Below are positions 1 through 8,343 of a DNA stretch of 20,846 nt, piece after piece. Under the pieces are notes generated by a model. It was not told where the DNA came from. It worked only from the letters and a program-made list of their open reading frames with translations, and did not search any database. The stretch is from Dictyocoela muelleri (lineage: Eukaryota > Microsporidia). Where the stretch lies: NCBI GenBank assembly GCA_016256075.1, contig SDVU01000102.1, positions 1-20,846 of the forward strand, in the 5' to 3' direction. Position 1 is the stretch's first letter, and each line of letters begins with the position of its first letter. Position numbers and translations under genes: made by a program.

Positions 1-82
1 AAGAGTGACGTCAGCGGGATTCGAACCACGATACTTAAATTTTACATTCAAGAGTGTTAACCACTGAGCTATCTGGTCCATT
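1..82 (-). mobile_element. tRNA-derived SINE, 5' head only, cut by the window edge (copy S1)
   Basis: Read on the minus strand this is the tRNA-like head of the SINE family seen repeatedly in the window. The B box is exact (complement of GGATTCGAACC at 17-27) and so is the A box (complement of CCACTGAGCTA at 61-71). The body would lie beyond base 1. The head resembles the copies at 888, 2749 and 20623 almost base for base, so this copy looks young. Confidence 0.85.
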
Positions 83-167
83 ATAAATTTAAATCATAAA
101 AATTCCTTTGAGTTTTGAAGAATTTTATCATTTTAATGAATATTTATCAAAAATAAGGAGGCCGCCA

Positions 168-690
168 GACATAAACGAAACAATTTTATTTATCGAAAAT
201 TTTGATAATTCGGAAAATTACGAAACACTTTTTAAAAAAACATTCTGATTCTTAAATATATTAGTGACGTAGGAAATAAAGAAAAAATCAATTTTAAAGA
301 AGATAAAATCATCAAAAGAATATCAACTCTTATTATTAAAAATTCTACTATTTTAAAACTATCATTGGAAATTCTATACATTACACCTTATGTAGGTCAT
401 ATAGAGCTTTAATAGCAAAATCCGCGGTTCGTTTCTTGAGGGACAAATTTTGTGATGACAATGAGGAATTGAAATTAGAAGAACTTGGAAATATATTAAA
501 ATTTGTTACCGATGAATGGATTATTTCTTTATATATTTATTTTATTAGGGAAAGATATATGTATGAATGGGACTATTGCTATAATGAAGAAAATCACGAA
601 GAGGCGAGTAGGATATTAATAACACGAAATTTTCTTAAAGATCATGACTGGTGCCAGAATTTTGCCGAAGATACGAATAATTTTTTTTAA
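168..690 (+). pseudogene. Decayed protein-coding stretch of unknown identity
   Basis: I do not recognise this. The longest open piece runs from about 340 to 690, with no ATG until 559, so a TTG start at 436 is unlikely to be real. Its amino-acid make-up looks protein-like: acidic and aromatic, with several Trp and Cys residues, for example RFLRDKFCDD and WDYCYNEENHEEASR. Similar protein-like stretches lie upstream in other frames: one at about 168-245 contains ETILFIENFDNSENYETLF, and one at about 250-412 contains KIIKRISTLIIKNSTILKL. The switches fall near homopolymer runs. I infer an old gene or element ORF broken by at least two frame changes. It sits between two SINE heads pointing away from it. 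Chance ORFs in AT-rich DNA remain possible. Confidence 0.35.
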
Positions 691-887
691 AAAAATAATT
701 TAAAGGAAAGACTTATTTTATATAGTTTAATTTGACATTTAATAATCGATATTAAGCTTTTTATTTACTTTATATTCAAACTTAAAATAATTCATTTAAT
801 TATCATTTTTTTAATATTAAATAATTAATTTTTTTGCGACCTGGCTAATTAAATTGTGCACTGATTAGAGACAATTAATTATAAAAA

Positions 888-1335
888 GCCAGATAGCTCA
901 GTGGTTAACACTCTTGAATGTGAAATTTAAGTATCGTGGTTCGAATCCCGCTGACTTCACTCTTTAATAAATAATGAGGGAGTGACATTAAGCGGTAAAA
1001 AACTATAGAAATATAGTATTAATATACAGTTGTTCCGGTGTGGTATAGCTGATTAAGACTTAGTCTAATATGATAATGAAGCAGAAGGGACTCTCCTAGG
1101 TGTAGGATGAGTGCGGCGACGCATCTCGGCAAAAGGTAGTGATAAATAAAATATCATGAAAAAGCCTTTAATTACCTGTATCCTGCCGAGTCATTGATAA
1201 GACGAAAATCGCATATACAGCTGGGCTTCTGGGTAGCTTAGGAAGTGACGTATTATTGGAACACCAGGAACCAAAAGTCCTAAGATTATTTGGAGACAAC
1301 TCTTCGGGTTGGCAGCTATTGATGTTGCCAGCATG

Positions 1336-1366
<31 letters not shown>
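888..1366 (+). mobile_element. tRNA-derived SINE, near full length (copy S2)
   Basis: A tRNA-like head (888-962) is followed by a non-tRNA body that begins TAATGAGGGAGTGACATTAA and a 3' tail that is a (TA)n run at about 1338-1366. The head is not a functional tRNA: the acceptor ends do not pair and the T stem has mismatches, but the pol III boxes are exact. The body is nearly identical to copy S3 and, as far as it goes, to S11. It contains a hairpin at 1106-1125 and the conserved core described under S3. Length is about 480 bp, long for a SINE but within the known range. Confidence 0.88.
894..948 (+). promoter_or_regulatory. Internal pol III promoter of SINE S2 (A and B boxes)
   Basis: The A box TAGCTCAGTGG lies at 894-904 and the B box GGTTCGAATCC at 938-948, both exact matches to the eukaryotic tRNA consensus boxes. 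Their start-to-start distance is 44 bp, as in tRNA genes. Transcription would start near 888. Confidence 0.85.
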
Positions 1367-1369
<3 letters not shown>

Positions 1370-1574
1370 TTATAATTAAACTTATTTTTTTTTAATTACT
1401 CATATATTTTTTTATTTTTTAAAAAGACAATGGTTGTTATTAATAGAAAAACGAAATAAATCAAATTTGCTAAAAATTCGAGATTAAAATAAATTAAAAA
1501 AAAAATTGACCAGAAAATTTATTTTTTATACAATTTTATATCTAATATAGGGATATAAATGAACATATTAATAA
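1367..1574. other. AT-rich spacer after SINE S2
   Basis: Mostly A and T runs. I see no gene, repeat family or regulatory site here. Confidence 0.6.
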
Positions 1575-1576
1575 TT

Positions 1577-1612
1577 GCGGCGCGCGAAACGCGCGACATG
1601 CATAACGCGACT
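1577..1612. repeat. GC-rich CGCGCG motif, imperfect palindrome
   Basis: A short island (GCGGCGCGCG, AAA, CGCGCGACAT and a following AACGCGAC) stands out in almost pure AT sequence. It shares the TGTCGCGCG core, on the minus strand, with the islands at 2437-2463, 7409-7452 and 8344-8391. Confidence 0.6.
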
Positions 1613-1660
1613 ACCTATTTTACTTTTAATTAAATTTTTTTCTGTTTTTTTTCAATTTAC

Positions 1661-1740
1661 CATGCGAGACGCGTTACATCCATGCGAGACGCGTTACATT
1701 TATGCGAGAAGCGTTATATCTATACGAGAAAGGCTACACA
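1661..1740. repeat. 20-bp tandem repeat, four units
   Basis: Units of 20 bp of the form CATGCGAGACGCGTTACATC start at 1661, 1681, 1701 and 1721. The first two differ at one base, and the third and fourth are progressively more diverged. The unit contains the palindrome ACGCGT and is related in composition to the neighbouring CGCGCG island. A 73-codon open frame that crosses it is a by-product of the repeat. Confidence 0.85.
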
Positions 1741-2272
1741 CCATAATATTACGAAGTGTTATAATATTATTAACAAATAGTCATATCAACGACTAAGATA
1801 GTATTATATTTATTTAATTACGCAATTAAAGCTTTATTAATAACCTAACAATTGTGATAGTAGTGGCTAAGTAATAGCTTGACCCTTGGATCTATAAATA
1901 ATTTTTTAAAATAAATAAATTTTTTATTTGAAACAGTGTAAAAAATCTGTGGTTAATAATATTTTTAAAAATTTACCTATAATACCGATTTTAATTATCA
2001 ACAATAAATTTACAATATAAATATATTAATTAAAATTACTTTTTATACTTAGAATAGATATAATTATATATTTTTTATTTTTTTTTCATAATTCAATTAT
2101 GATTATTAAACTTTTCTTTTAAAAAATTAATAAAATTTTAATTTAAAATTTCAAAAAATTTATCACAAAAAGTGCAGGGATTCTAATGTTTTGAGTTTCA
2201 TCTTCGACAATACATGTTAACTTAACAAATTAATCCAAACACATCACTCACTATTTTATTTAAAACTAAATT
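1741..2272. other. AT-rich spacer, no gene seen
   Basis: A stretch of 530 bp with frequent stops in every frame. No TIRs, SINE boxes or coding signal were recognised. Confidence 0.6.
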
Positions 2273-2403
2273 TTAAAATAAAAATTTTAAAATAAAAATT
2301 AAAAAAAAAATTAAAAAAATCAAAAAAGAAAATTAAAAAATTAAAAAAAATTAAAAAAAATAAAAAAAAATAAAAATTAAAAAAAATTAAAAAAATTAAA
2401 AAA
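2273..2403. repeat. A-rich low-complexity tract
   Basis: Short units of the type AAAATT and AAAAATTA are repeated for about 130 bp. The tract ends directly at a tRNA-like B-box sequence on the minus strand, so it could be the degraded 3' tail of a minus-strand retroelement. This link is inference. Confidence 0.7.
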
Positions 2404-2490
2404 ATGCTTCACTGGAATTCGAACCCGGTCGCTTTTCGCATGTCGCCCGCTTCGCGCGCGACAATTATTATATACTGCTGATATCTTTTA
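2404..2490 (-). other. tRNA-like remnant with B-box-like motif and GC-rich hairpin
   Basis: On the minus strand the sequence contains GGGTTCGAATTCCAG, close to a B box but with one extra base. Upstream of it is a hairpin, TGTCGCCCGC-TTC-GCGCGCGACA (plus-strand reading, 2440-2462), with ten pairs and one mismatch. A weak A-box-like stretch lies near 2475-2490. It does not fold as a full tRNA. It may be a relic of another tRNA-derived element, different from the main SINE family. Confidence 0.35.
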
Positions 2491-2608
2491 TTAATTAGTA
2501 TTATAAAATAATTAAATTTTATAGGTTAAAGTGTCAATATCCACATTTTTTTATAATCTTTTTTTTAAAAAAAACCACCTTTTTTAAATGTCCGAATGAA
2601 TAAAAAAA

Positions 2609-2648
2609 TTAAAAAATGTTCAAATTTATAAATTTGAACATTTTTTAA
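2609..2648. repeat. Perfect 40-bp palindrome
   Basis: TTAAAAAATGTTCAAATTTA is followed at once by its exact reverse complement, with no spacer. It could form a cruciform in DNA or a hairpin in RNA. No gene abuts it, so a terminator role is not supported. It may be the fused ends of a small inverted-repeat element. Confidence 0.85.
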
Positions 2649-2717
2649 ATATTTTAGACAATCTAAAAAGATAGTATTTTAAATAGGATCCTAAAAATGA
2701 GCGAATATTTACACTTA

Positions 2718-2729
2718 ACTCATAAAATA
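2718..2729. repeat. 5' target-site duplication of SINE S3
   Basis: ACTCATAAAATA here matches ACTCATAAGATA at 3216-3227 with one mismatch. The pair brackets SINE S3, as expected from target-primed reverse transcription. Confidence 0.65.
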
Positions 2730-2748
2730 GACAAGATAGCTCAGCATA

Positions 2749-3215
2749 GCCAGATAGCTCAGTGGTTAACACTCTTGAATTTAAAATTTAAGTATCGTGG
2801 TTCGAATCCCGCTGACGTCGTTCTTCAATAAATAATGAGGGAATGACATTAAGCGGTCATAACTATAGAATATAGTATTGATATACAGTTGTTCCAGTGT
2901 GGTATAGCTGATTAAGACTTGTTCTAATATGAAAATAAAGCAGAAGGGACTCTCCTAGGTGTGGGGATGAGTGCGGCGACTCATCTCGGCAAAAAGTAGT
3001 GAAAAATAAAAATTCATGAAAAGCCACTAATTACCTGTATCCTGCAGAGTCATTGATAAAACGAAAATCGCGTATACAGCTGGGCTTATGGGTAGTTTAG
3101 GAAGTGACATATTATTGGAACACCAAGAACCAAAGGTCACAGACAGGGTAGGTGATAACTCTCCGGGTTAGCAGCTATGGATGTTGTCAACATGTAATAT
3201 GTAATATAATATATG
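2749..3215 (+). mobile_element. tRNA-derived SINE, full length (copy S3, reference copy)
   Basis: A tRNA-like head (2749-2823) is followed by a body of about 380 bp and a TA-rich tail (GTAATATGTAATATAATATA). Two RNA-stem candidates are visible in the body. A hairpin at 2966-2985 pairs GATGAGT with ACTCATC around the loop GCGGCG. A second stem pairs CTGTAT (3035-3040) with ATACAG (3074-3079) around a core containing GAGTCATTGATAAAACGAAA. That core is the most conserved part of the family and survives even in very old copies. No ORF is shared between copies, so the element is non-coding and must borrow a reverse transcriptase from a LINE not present in this window. Target duplications flank it at 2718-2729 and 3216-3227. 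Confidence 0.88.
2755..2809 (+). promoter_or_regulatory. Internal pol III promoter of SINE S3, with an extra A-box copy upstream
   Basis: The A box TAGCTCAGTGG is at 2755-2765 and the B box GGTTCGAATCC at 2799-2809. The 11-mer AGATAGCTCAG of the head also occurs at 2734-2744, just upstream, so the A-box half is duplicated in tandem. Since the target duplication ends at 2729, the extra piece lies inside the inserted DNA. Confidence 0.8.
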
Positions 3216-3227
3216 ACTCATAAGATA
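3216..3227. repeat. 3' target-site duplication of SINE S3
   Basis: ACTCATAAGATA is the partner of 2718-2729, directly after the TA-rich tail of the element. Confidence 0.65.
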
Positions 3228-3524
3228 TGATTATTTATTTTTTTTAATTAATTAATTTCTAATATACAGGAATTAATCAAAAATTTATTTTTTTAGATGT
3301 GGAAAAAAAACTAAGATCCGAAATTATTTGTTAATTTCTTAGGAAAAAATTATTGGGGATTAAGAGTTCAAAGAATTTTTATGCTTCTATCCTCTCTGAG
3401 TCTCATAATATTTATTCTTTATTTGTGAATTATTTTTTGAAAATTCACCCGTGAAATTTTTTTGAAATTTATTTTTTTGTAAATTTATTTTTTTGTGAAT
3501 TTATTTTAATGCATTATATTAAAA
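3228..3524. other. AT-rich spacer with a small tandem repeat
   Basis: No gene is visible. At 3461-3505 a unit of about 16-17 bp, of the form GAATTTATTTTTTTGT, is repeated about three times. It lies between two SINEs in opposite orientation. Confidence 0.6.
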
Positions 3525-3976
3525 AAATACTTTTTAACAACATTTATAGCTGGCAGCTGGTGAGTTGTCTCCGAAATTGGACATTGGACCTTTTATTAAT
3601 AAATATTAAGTAATATGTCACTTCCTAAGCTACTCAGAAGTTCAGCTGTATACGCGATTTTCGTTTATCGATGACTCAGCAGTATACAGATAATCAGAAA
3701 CTTTTTTATGTTTTTTTTTCTTCACTACTTTTTTGTCGAGATGCGTACCCACATAATCCCCACACCTAGGAGAGTCCCTTCTGCTTCATTGTCATATTAG
3801 ACAAAGTCTTAATCAGCTATAAAACACTGAAACAACTGTATATTAATACTATATTTCTATAGTTTTTGACCGCTTAATGTCATTCCCTCATTATTTATTA
3901 AAGAGTGACGTCAGCGAGATTCGAACCACGATACTTTAATTTTACATTCAAGAGTGTTAACCACTGAGCTATCTGG
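3525..3976 (-). mobile_element. tRNA-derived SINE, near full length, inverted (copy S4)
   Basis: On the minus strand the head starts at about 3976. The A box is exact (3961-3971) and the B box has one mismatch (3917-3927). The body runs to about 3540, where the GCTGCCAGC-type 3' end is still recognisable. In this copy the core stem is longer: CTGTATAC pairs with GTATACAG over eight bases, which supports a real RNA stem. S3 and S4 form an inverted SINE pair about 300 bp apart. Confidence 0.85.
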
Positions 3977-4255
3977 CCTTAACGATTCCAATATATCAAA
4001 ATGAGTCTTCAAAAAAATTAAAAGAAATCTCAATGAATATTTTAATGAAAAAATTATATATGTAAAATAAGAATTAAAGGGGTGAATATTCAGTTAAAAT
4101 GGATAAAACTGTGATCTATAAAGGACAATTAATAGTTTACATTCCAATATGGATGATGAAATTCCGAGATGCACGTTGATTGTCGAGATTATTGAGGTTT
4201 ATACGGGTAATATGATTTTGAAAATATTGTTCTTTAGGAAAATACATACATTGAG
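3977..4255. other. AT-rich spacer, no gene seen
   Basis: No TIRs or repeats recognised. Short open frames occur without start codons or recognisable motifs. Confidence 0.5.
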
Positions 4256-4857
4256 AATTTAGGTCTTCTATCGAAAGATGCCCAAGTCAAAGGTAGTACC
4301 TTGGACAATAATTTTTTAAAAAAATAAAAATAATTTTAAATAAATCTGAAAATTTTAATAAAAAATTTATTTTAAAAAATAACCCTTTAAATTTTTGTTC
4401 TAACCATCCTTACACACATCTTTCTGAAAAAAAATGTAAACTACGCAATATGGCTTTAGCAAAGGATTTTTTTATAGTCTTATATACGTATTCTAAAAAT
4501 AAGTTTTTAATAAAGCCGATATTACCTAGTTTGGTAAATTTTAGATTTTGCCCGAAATTTACAAAACTTTGTAATATTTTATTATATTAAAAACTTATTT
4601 TTACAATATTTATATAAGACTATAAAAAAATTCCTTTGCTAAAGCCATATTGCGTAGTTTACGATATTTTTTCAGAGGGGTGTGCAAGGAAAGTTGAAAC
4701 TCATAATTTATCGATTTCAATAAAAAATATTATTAATATTTTTATAGTCATGTGTTATTTTTATTCAAAAATCATTGTTTTGCTTTTCTATCGAAAGATG
4801 CCCAATTATTTTTTAAAAAATAATTAGGCATCTTTCGATAGAAGACCCATTAAATTT
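4256..4857. mobile_element. Foldback/MITE-like element with TIRs and an inner long hairpin
   Basis: The left end (4256-4285) and right end (4827-4857) are inverted copies of a motif containing GGTCTTCTATCGAAAGATGC. A third copy of the same motif (4783-4803) lies in direct orientation just inside the right end, so that 4783-4843 is itself a palindrome. Inside lies a long hairpin (4408-4689). No transposase is encoded, and the 63-codon open frame in the right arm is incidental. It abuts a decayed Merlin-like transposase whose C-terminal part would have lain here, so it may have inserted into it. No target duplication is clear. Confidence 0.65.
4408..4689. repeat. Long hairpin: inverted arms of about 135 bp around a 13-base loop
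   Basis: The left arm (4408-4541) and right arm (4555-4689) are imperfect reverse complements along their whole length. Examples are GTAAACTACGCAATATGGCT on the left and AGCCATATTGCGTAGTTTAC on the right, and further in GTAAATTT against AAATTTAC. The loop is TAGATTTTGCCCG at 4542-4554. A transcript would fold into one long double-stranded RNA. Confidence 0.85.
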
Positions 4858-4899
4858 ATAATTATTTCATTATAATAATGTGTGAAAAAAACGACCTAA

Positions 4900-5560
4900 A
4901 ACTAAAATGTGGAAAAACGGGTGATATATAGTTTTAAAAATATCTGAGGACATGGTTATAAGCTTTACAATGATCTGTATTATATTTGTTTTATGGTGAA
5001 CATTTTCGATAATTATATCTATAATCGTGTTTGTATTTCTATTAGAACCCGTGAGGATGAATGCTTCCCCGTATCCATTTCAACGCCTCTAATGTAATAT
5101 TGTCGATTTGTCAATCTTCCTCTATTTTCCTCTATTTTCCTTAGAAGAATAGCTTTCATCAATTTAAACTATTTTTAAGCTTCCATCTTAATTAAAACCG
5201 CAATTTATCTCCAATAGCAGGCATATGTTCACAAATATCCTTTTTAACGAATCAGACTATCCTCCCATAATGGTTATTTGATTATATAGGTCATATTAAA
5301 TATCGTCATATGTAGAATTATTCACATACCCAAAGATTTTTTTTAATATAGTATGCATATTCTACTTGCAAAATTTAAAAAAAGTACATTCACGATGTTT
5401 TTTGTGAATTTATAGAGTCGTTTGTGGTCGAAAACTCGCCGGTACAATTATTCTCTTTCTATAATTTGTTCTTATATCACCTCAGAATTTATATTCCATC
5501 GAATCTTTCACAAAACATAATTTAGCTAGAAAGCTATTTTAGCTTGACAAATTAGAAAAC
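4900..5560 (-). pseudogene. Decayed Merlin-like (IS1016/IS1595-type) DDE transposase
   Basis: The minus-strand translation, interrupted by many stops and frame changes, still shows the order of motifs of this family. At about 5150-5190 it reads IDESYSSKENRGK after a KIV-type strand, matching the first catalytic Asp region (V/I-D-E-S-x-F-x-R-K-x-N-R-G). Further on comes a stretch like the SSRVLIEIQT region. At 4956-4979 it reads TDHCKAYN, matching the second catalytic Asp block (SD-x-W-KAY). The third block (NHS...TQT-x-E) is not seen; the foldback element begins about where it would be. No ends of the original transposon were identified. The call rests on motif recognition only. Confidence 0.5.
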
Positions 5561-5569
5561 ATCCAGTAA

Positions 5570-6055
5570 TTGAAATTTCATTTATATGTAATCCAATTAT
5601 GTCTTTCTCTGTAAAATATAAAAAATTCAAAACTTTGTTAACAAATTAAAATTTTTCCTTTATTTTTTCAAAAACACCATAGAACCGACATGTACCGTTA
5701 AAACTAATTTTAAATAAAGATTAAGCAGATGTAAAGATTTTACTTAAAATAAAATTTTGTTATTTTCATTATCCTCGAAAATTGATATATTATTCATACT
5801 ATTGACAAATATAATTTCCGTTCGATTATTTATAAAATTTCGGGTACTGGTCCCCCATATGACAGAGAATTAGGCCTCAACAAGGTAATCAAAAATTAAA
5901 AGAGATGCAAGGCTGTGTAACTACACATATCCAAGATAGAGGGTTGGGTATTGCTGAGAAAATTTTTTTTTTAAAAAAAATCCCATTTTTATTATTTATT
6001 TTAACCAAAAACTATATAACTTTAAAGAAAACTCAGATAAGACCATTTTCTCATA
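5570..6055. other. Spacer, no gene seen
   Basis: Nothing recognised. A 61-codon open frame starting at 5905 runs into the following transposon end and has no motif or upstream signal, so I do not call it a gene. Confidence 0.5.
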
Positions 6056-6057
6056 TA

Positions 6058-7169
6058 CAGTCAGATCTCCCTAATGTGAACGCTCTCTAATTTGAACACT
6101 TCGTAATTTGAACTAAAAATATCAAATTTTCATTTTTCATATCAAATCCTTATAAGTGTTCACATTAAACCTGAAAAATCCCCATTCTGAATAATGAACA
6201 CAAAAAAATAGAAATTTTTCGTATGTTTTTAAATTACCCAGCTTATAAGCATAGAAAAAGTGAAAAAGATAAAAACCAAAAGTCTATGAAAAAGATAAAA
6301 ATTTATAAAATAAGATAAAAAATCCTATAATTTTACAGAGGTCACTAGCAATATTGATTGATATTTTTTAGGATCAATTAAGACGTCATTAAAATTAGTA
6401 TTTTGAGCTGCAATAATATTTCAACTTTAAATTCAACACCTATTGCTTAAGGATTAATGTACATCCTACTAAGACACAAGTTTTATGATCATGAATTATA
6501 TGAAATGCTTTAAACCAAAAATGTAATAAGAAAGATACACATTTATGATGCAATGACTTTCATATACAAAGCTCGGAATAATGTCACATAATGTACAGTA
6601 AGGAATTGGTTTATAACTTAAATAAAAATGCTAAAATCATCATAAATGACAAAGTATAAGATCATGAAATTGTATTCAAAGCGATTTTTATATATGTTCA
6701 GAATTTATAAATATGATTCGCTATTTTTAGCTTATTAAAGTATCTCATAAAAAACCATAGAACGTGATATTATGGATTATCTATATAATCCATCGTTTTA
6801 TAAAGCATGGAATAAAGAATCGAGATGCGATTAATCGTTTTAAAGACAAAAATGATGTTTTTAAACTACTCTCCTATAATATTGATAAAGTATTAGGTTG
6901 AAATTTTTGATAATAAAAGCAAGTGATACTAAAATAATAGATTTTTTATTAAGAAATACACCAAATAAAAATTGATTATTTTAATTTTTCAAAAATTTTA
7001 ATCACATCAGATCTTTGGATATATTGTTTAAACTAATAAAGGCATTATAAATAAAAAATTTTGTTAAAAATTTAATTTAAAATTTCATTTTATCTTTATG
7101 TTCACATTAAGTCTAATTTGAACATCAAAAAAAATAAAAGTTAGTGTTCACATTAGGGAGATCTGACTG
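6058..7169. mobile_element. Tc1/mariner-superfamily element, pogo/Tigger-like, without intact transposase
   Basis: The element starts CAGTCAGATCTCCCTAATGT and ends with its exact reverse complement; the perfect TIR is 24 bp (6058-6081 and 7146-7169). TA flanks both sides (6056-6057 and 7170-7171), the target duplication of the Tc1/mariner group. The CAGT...CTC start and subterminal repeats of the type TAATNTGAAC (three at the left, more at the right) are typical of pogo/Tigger ends, as known from the family. The interior is AT-rich with stops in all frames and no readable DDE or CENP-B-like helix-turn-helix domain, so it is decayed or non-autonomous. The perfect TIRs suggest it is not very old. 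Confidence 0.75.
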
Positions 7170-7250
7170 TATATACAAAAATTTTCAATAATATATACAA
7201 AAATTTTCATAAATATATACAAAAATTTTCAATAATATATATATATATAT
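7170..7250 (+). repeat. 22-bp tandem array, left end of the foldback
   Basis: About three units of TATATACAAAAATTTTCAAT(AA) followed by a TA run. Confidence 0.8.
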
Positions 7251-7408
7251 ATTAACAAAATTTTCGATAAATATCTACGGAAATTAAGGTGTAAAATTTT
7301 GGAACTACAACGGTTTAGGTACTGAAAAACTTGAGCTTAAAAAAAGTATAAAAATAGAAAATATAGAAAATTCTTAAAATTAGATTTTTTTTATATTTTA
7401 ATATATTA

Positions 7409-7452
7409 TGTCGCGCGCAGCGTGTGACATGCTCCCAGGGTGCGACATTTTT
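7409..7452. repeat. GC-rich palindrome TGTCGCGCGC...
   Basis: The 23-mer at 7409-7431 (ATGTCGCGCGC, A, GCGTGTGACAT) pairs along 11 bases when G-T pairs are allowed. Two of its differences from a perfect palindrome are CG to TG changes. A second GC-rich piece ending TGCGACATTT follows. Confidence 0.7.
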
Positions 7453-7810
7453 AAGAAAAAATTAGGTAATTACCTTAGGGGGGGATTAATCTGATGGGTG
7501 TAACCACATAAATTTTTTGTACCACTGAATCAAAGGACTCAAGATATAAAAAATAAACAATAAAATTATAATTTTTTATTAATGGATCAATTTTAAATAA
7601 AAAATTATGAATAAATACTAAATTTAGCAAAGATTTTAGAAGCTAGACAAAAATATTTTTAAATTTAATTTTTTTTATTTCACATTTTTAGATTTAATTT
7701 CTTCCCTTTCATAAAAAATTTTTGGTACTCAAAGAGTTAGGTAACAAAAAAATAGATCTTAATAAAAAGTATCAATACGAAAGATCCATAAAAATTTTTG
7801 GATATTATAA

Positions 7811-7880
7811 AAAACACTCCCCCTAATAAGAACCTTATAAAAATAATCTCCTAGAAGAACCTTATACAAAACACCTCTTA
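7811..7880. repeat. C-rich short repeats in the foldback loop
   Basis: Units of about 30 bp resembling AACCTTATAAAAA plus a C-run are repeated about twice. The 14-mer AACACTCCCCCTAA occurs here (7813-7826) and again at 9471-9484, linking this loop with the repeat block around 9430-9490. Confidence 0.55.
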
Positions 7881-8343
7881 ATATGATAGCCTTTGGGGCT
7901 AATTATAAATCTCGGAACATTTTTTTGTTATTTATTCTGTTTTCCATATTTGGTAATTTCTGAGACTAAAATAATAAAAAATTAAATGTATAAAAAAATT
8001 GTTTTGGGATCTATAATTAGTATAAAATTTTTTTTGTATTTTTTGTCTTTATACTTTTTATTAAGCTCAATTTTTTTGGTCCCTAACTTGTTAAAGTACT
8101 AATTTTTTACCCTATTTACCCGATATATTTCCCTTATATTACCATATTCTTCGTAATTTATTAAAAATTTGTTGAATTTTTAGATTGAAATGGCACATAA
8201 ATTTTTATTTCATAGAAAATTATAATTTTATTGTTTATTTTTTTATATCCTGAGTCCTCTGGTTCAGTGGTACATAATAATATATGCGGGCACACTTATC
8301 AGAGTTTGTTCCCCCTATGATCATTTTAATTTTTTTCTGTATA

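Noticed and set aside
888-962. Functional tRNA genes at the SINE heads (1-82, 888-962, 2749-2823, 3900-3976, 20623-20697)
   Set aside because: A and B boxes are exact, but the acceptor ends do not pair, the T stem has two to three mismatches, the anticodon-like loop has eight to nine bases of varying length, and each head continues into the same repeat body.
1575-1796. 73-codon open frame
   Set aside because: It crosses the CGCGCG island and the 20-bp tandem repeat and has no motif or start signal.
3035-3080. Hammerhead ribozyme in the SINE core (GATAAAACGAAA near GAGTC)
   Set aside because: The CTGANGA core is not present, stem II would be missing, and several invariant core bases differ. 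Only the GAAA string matches.
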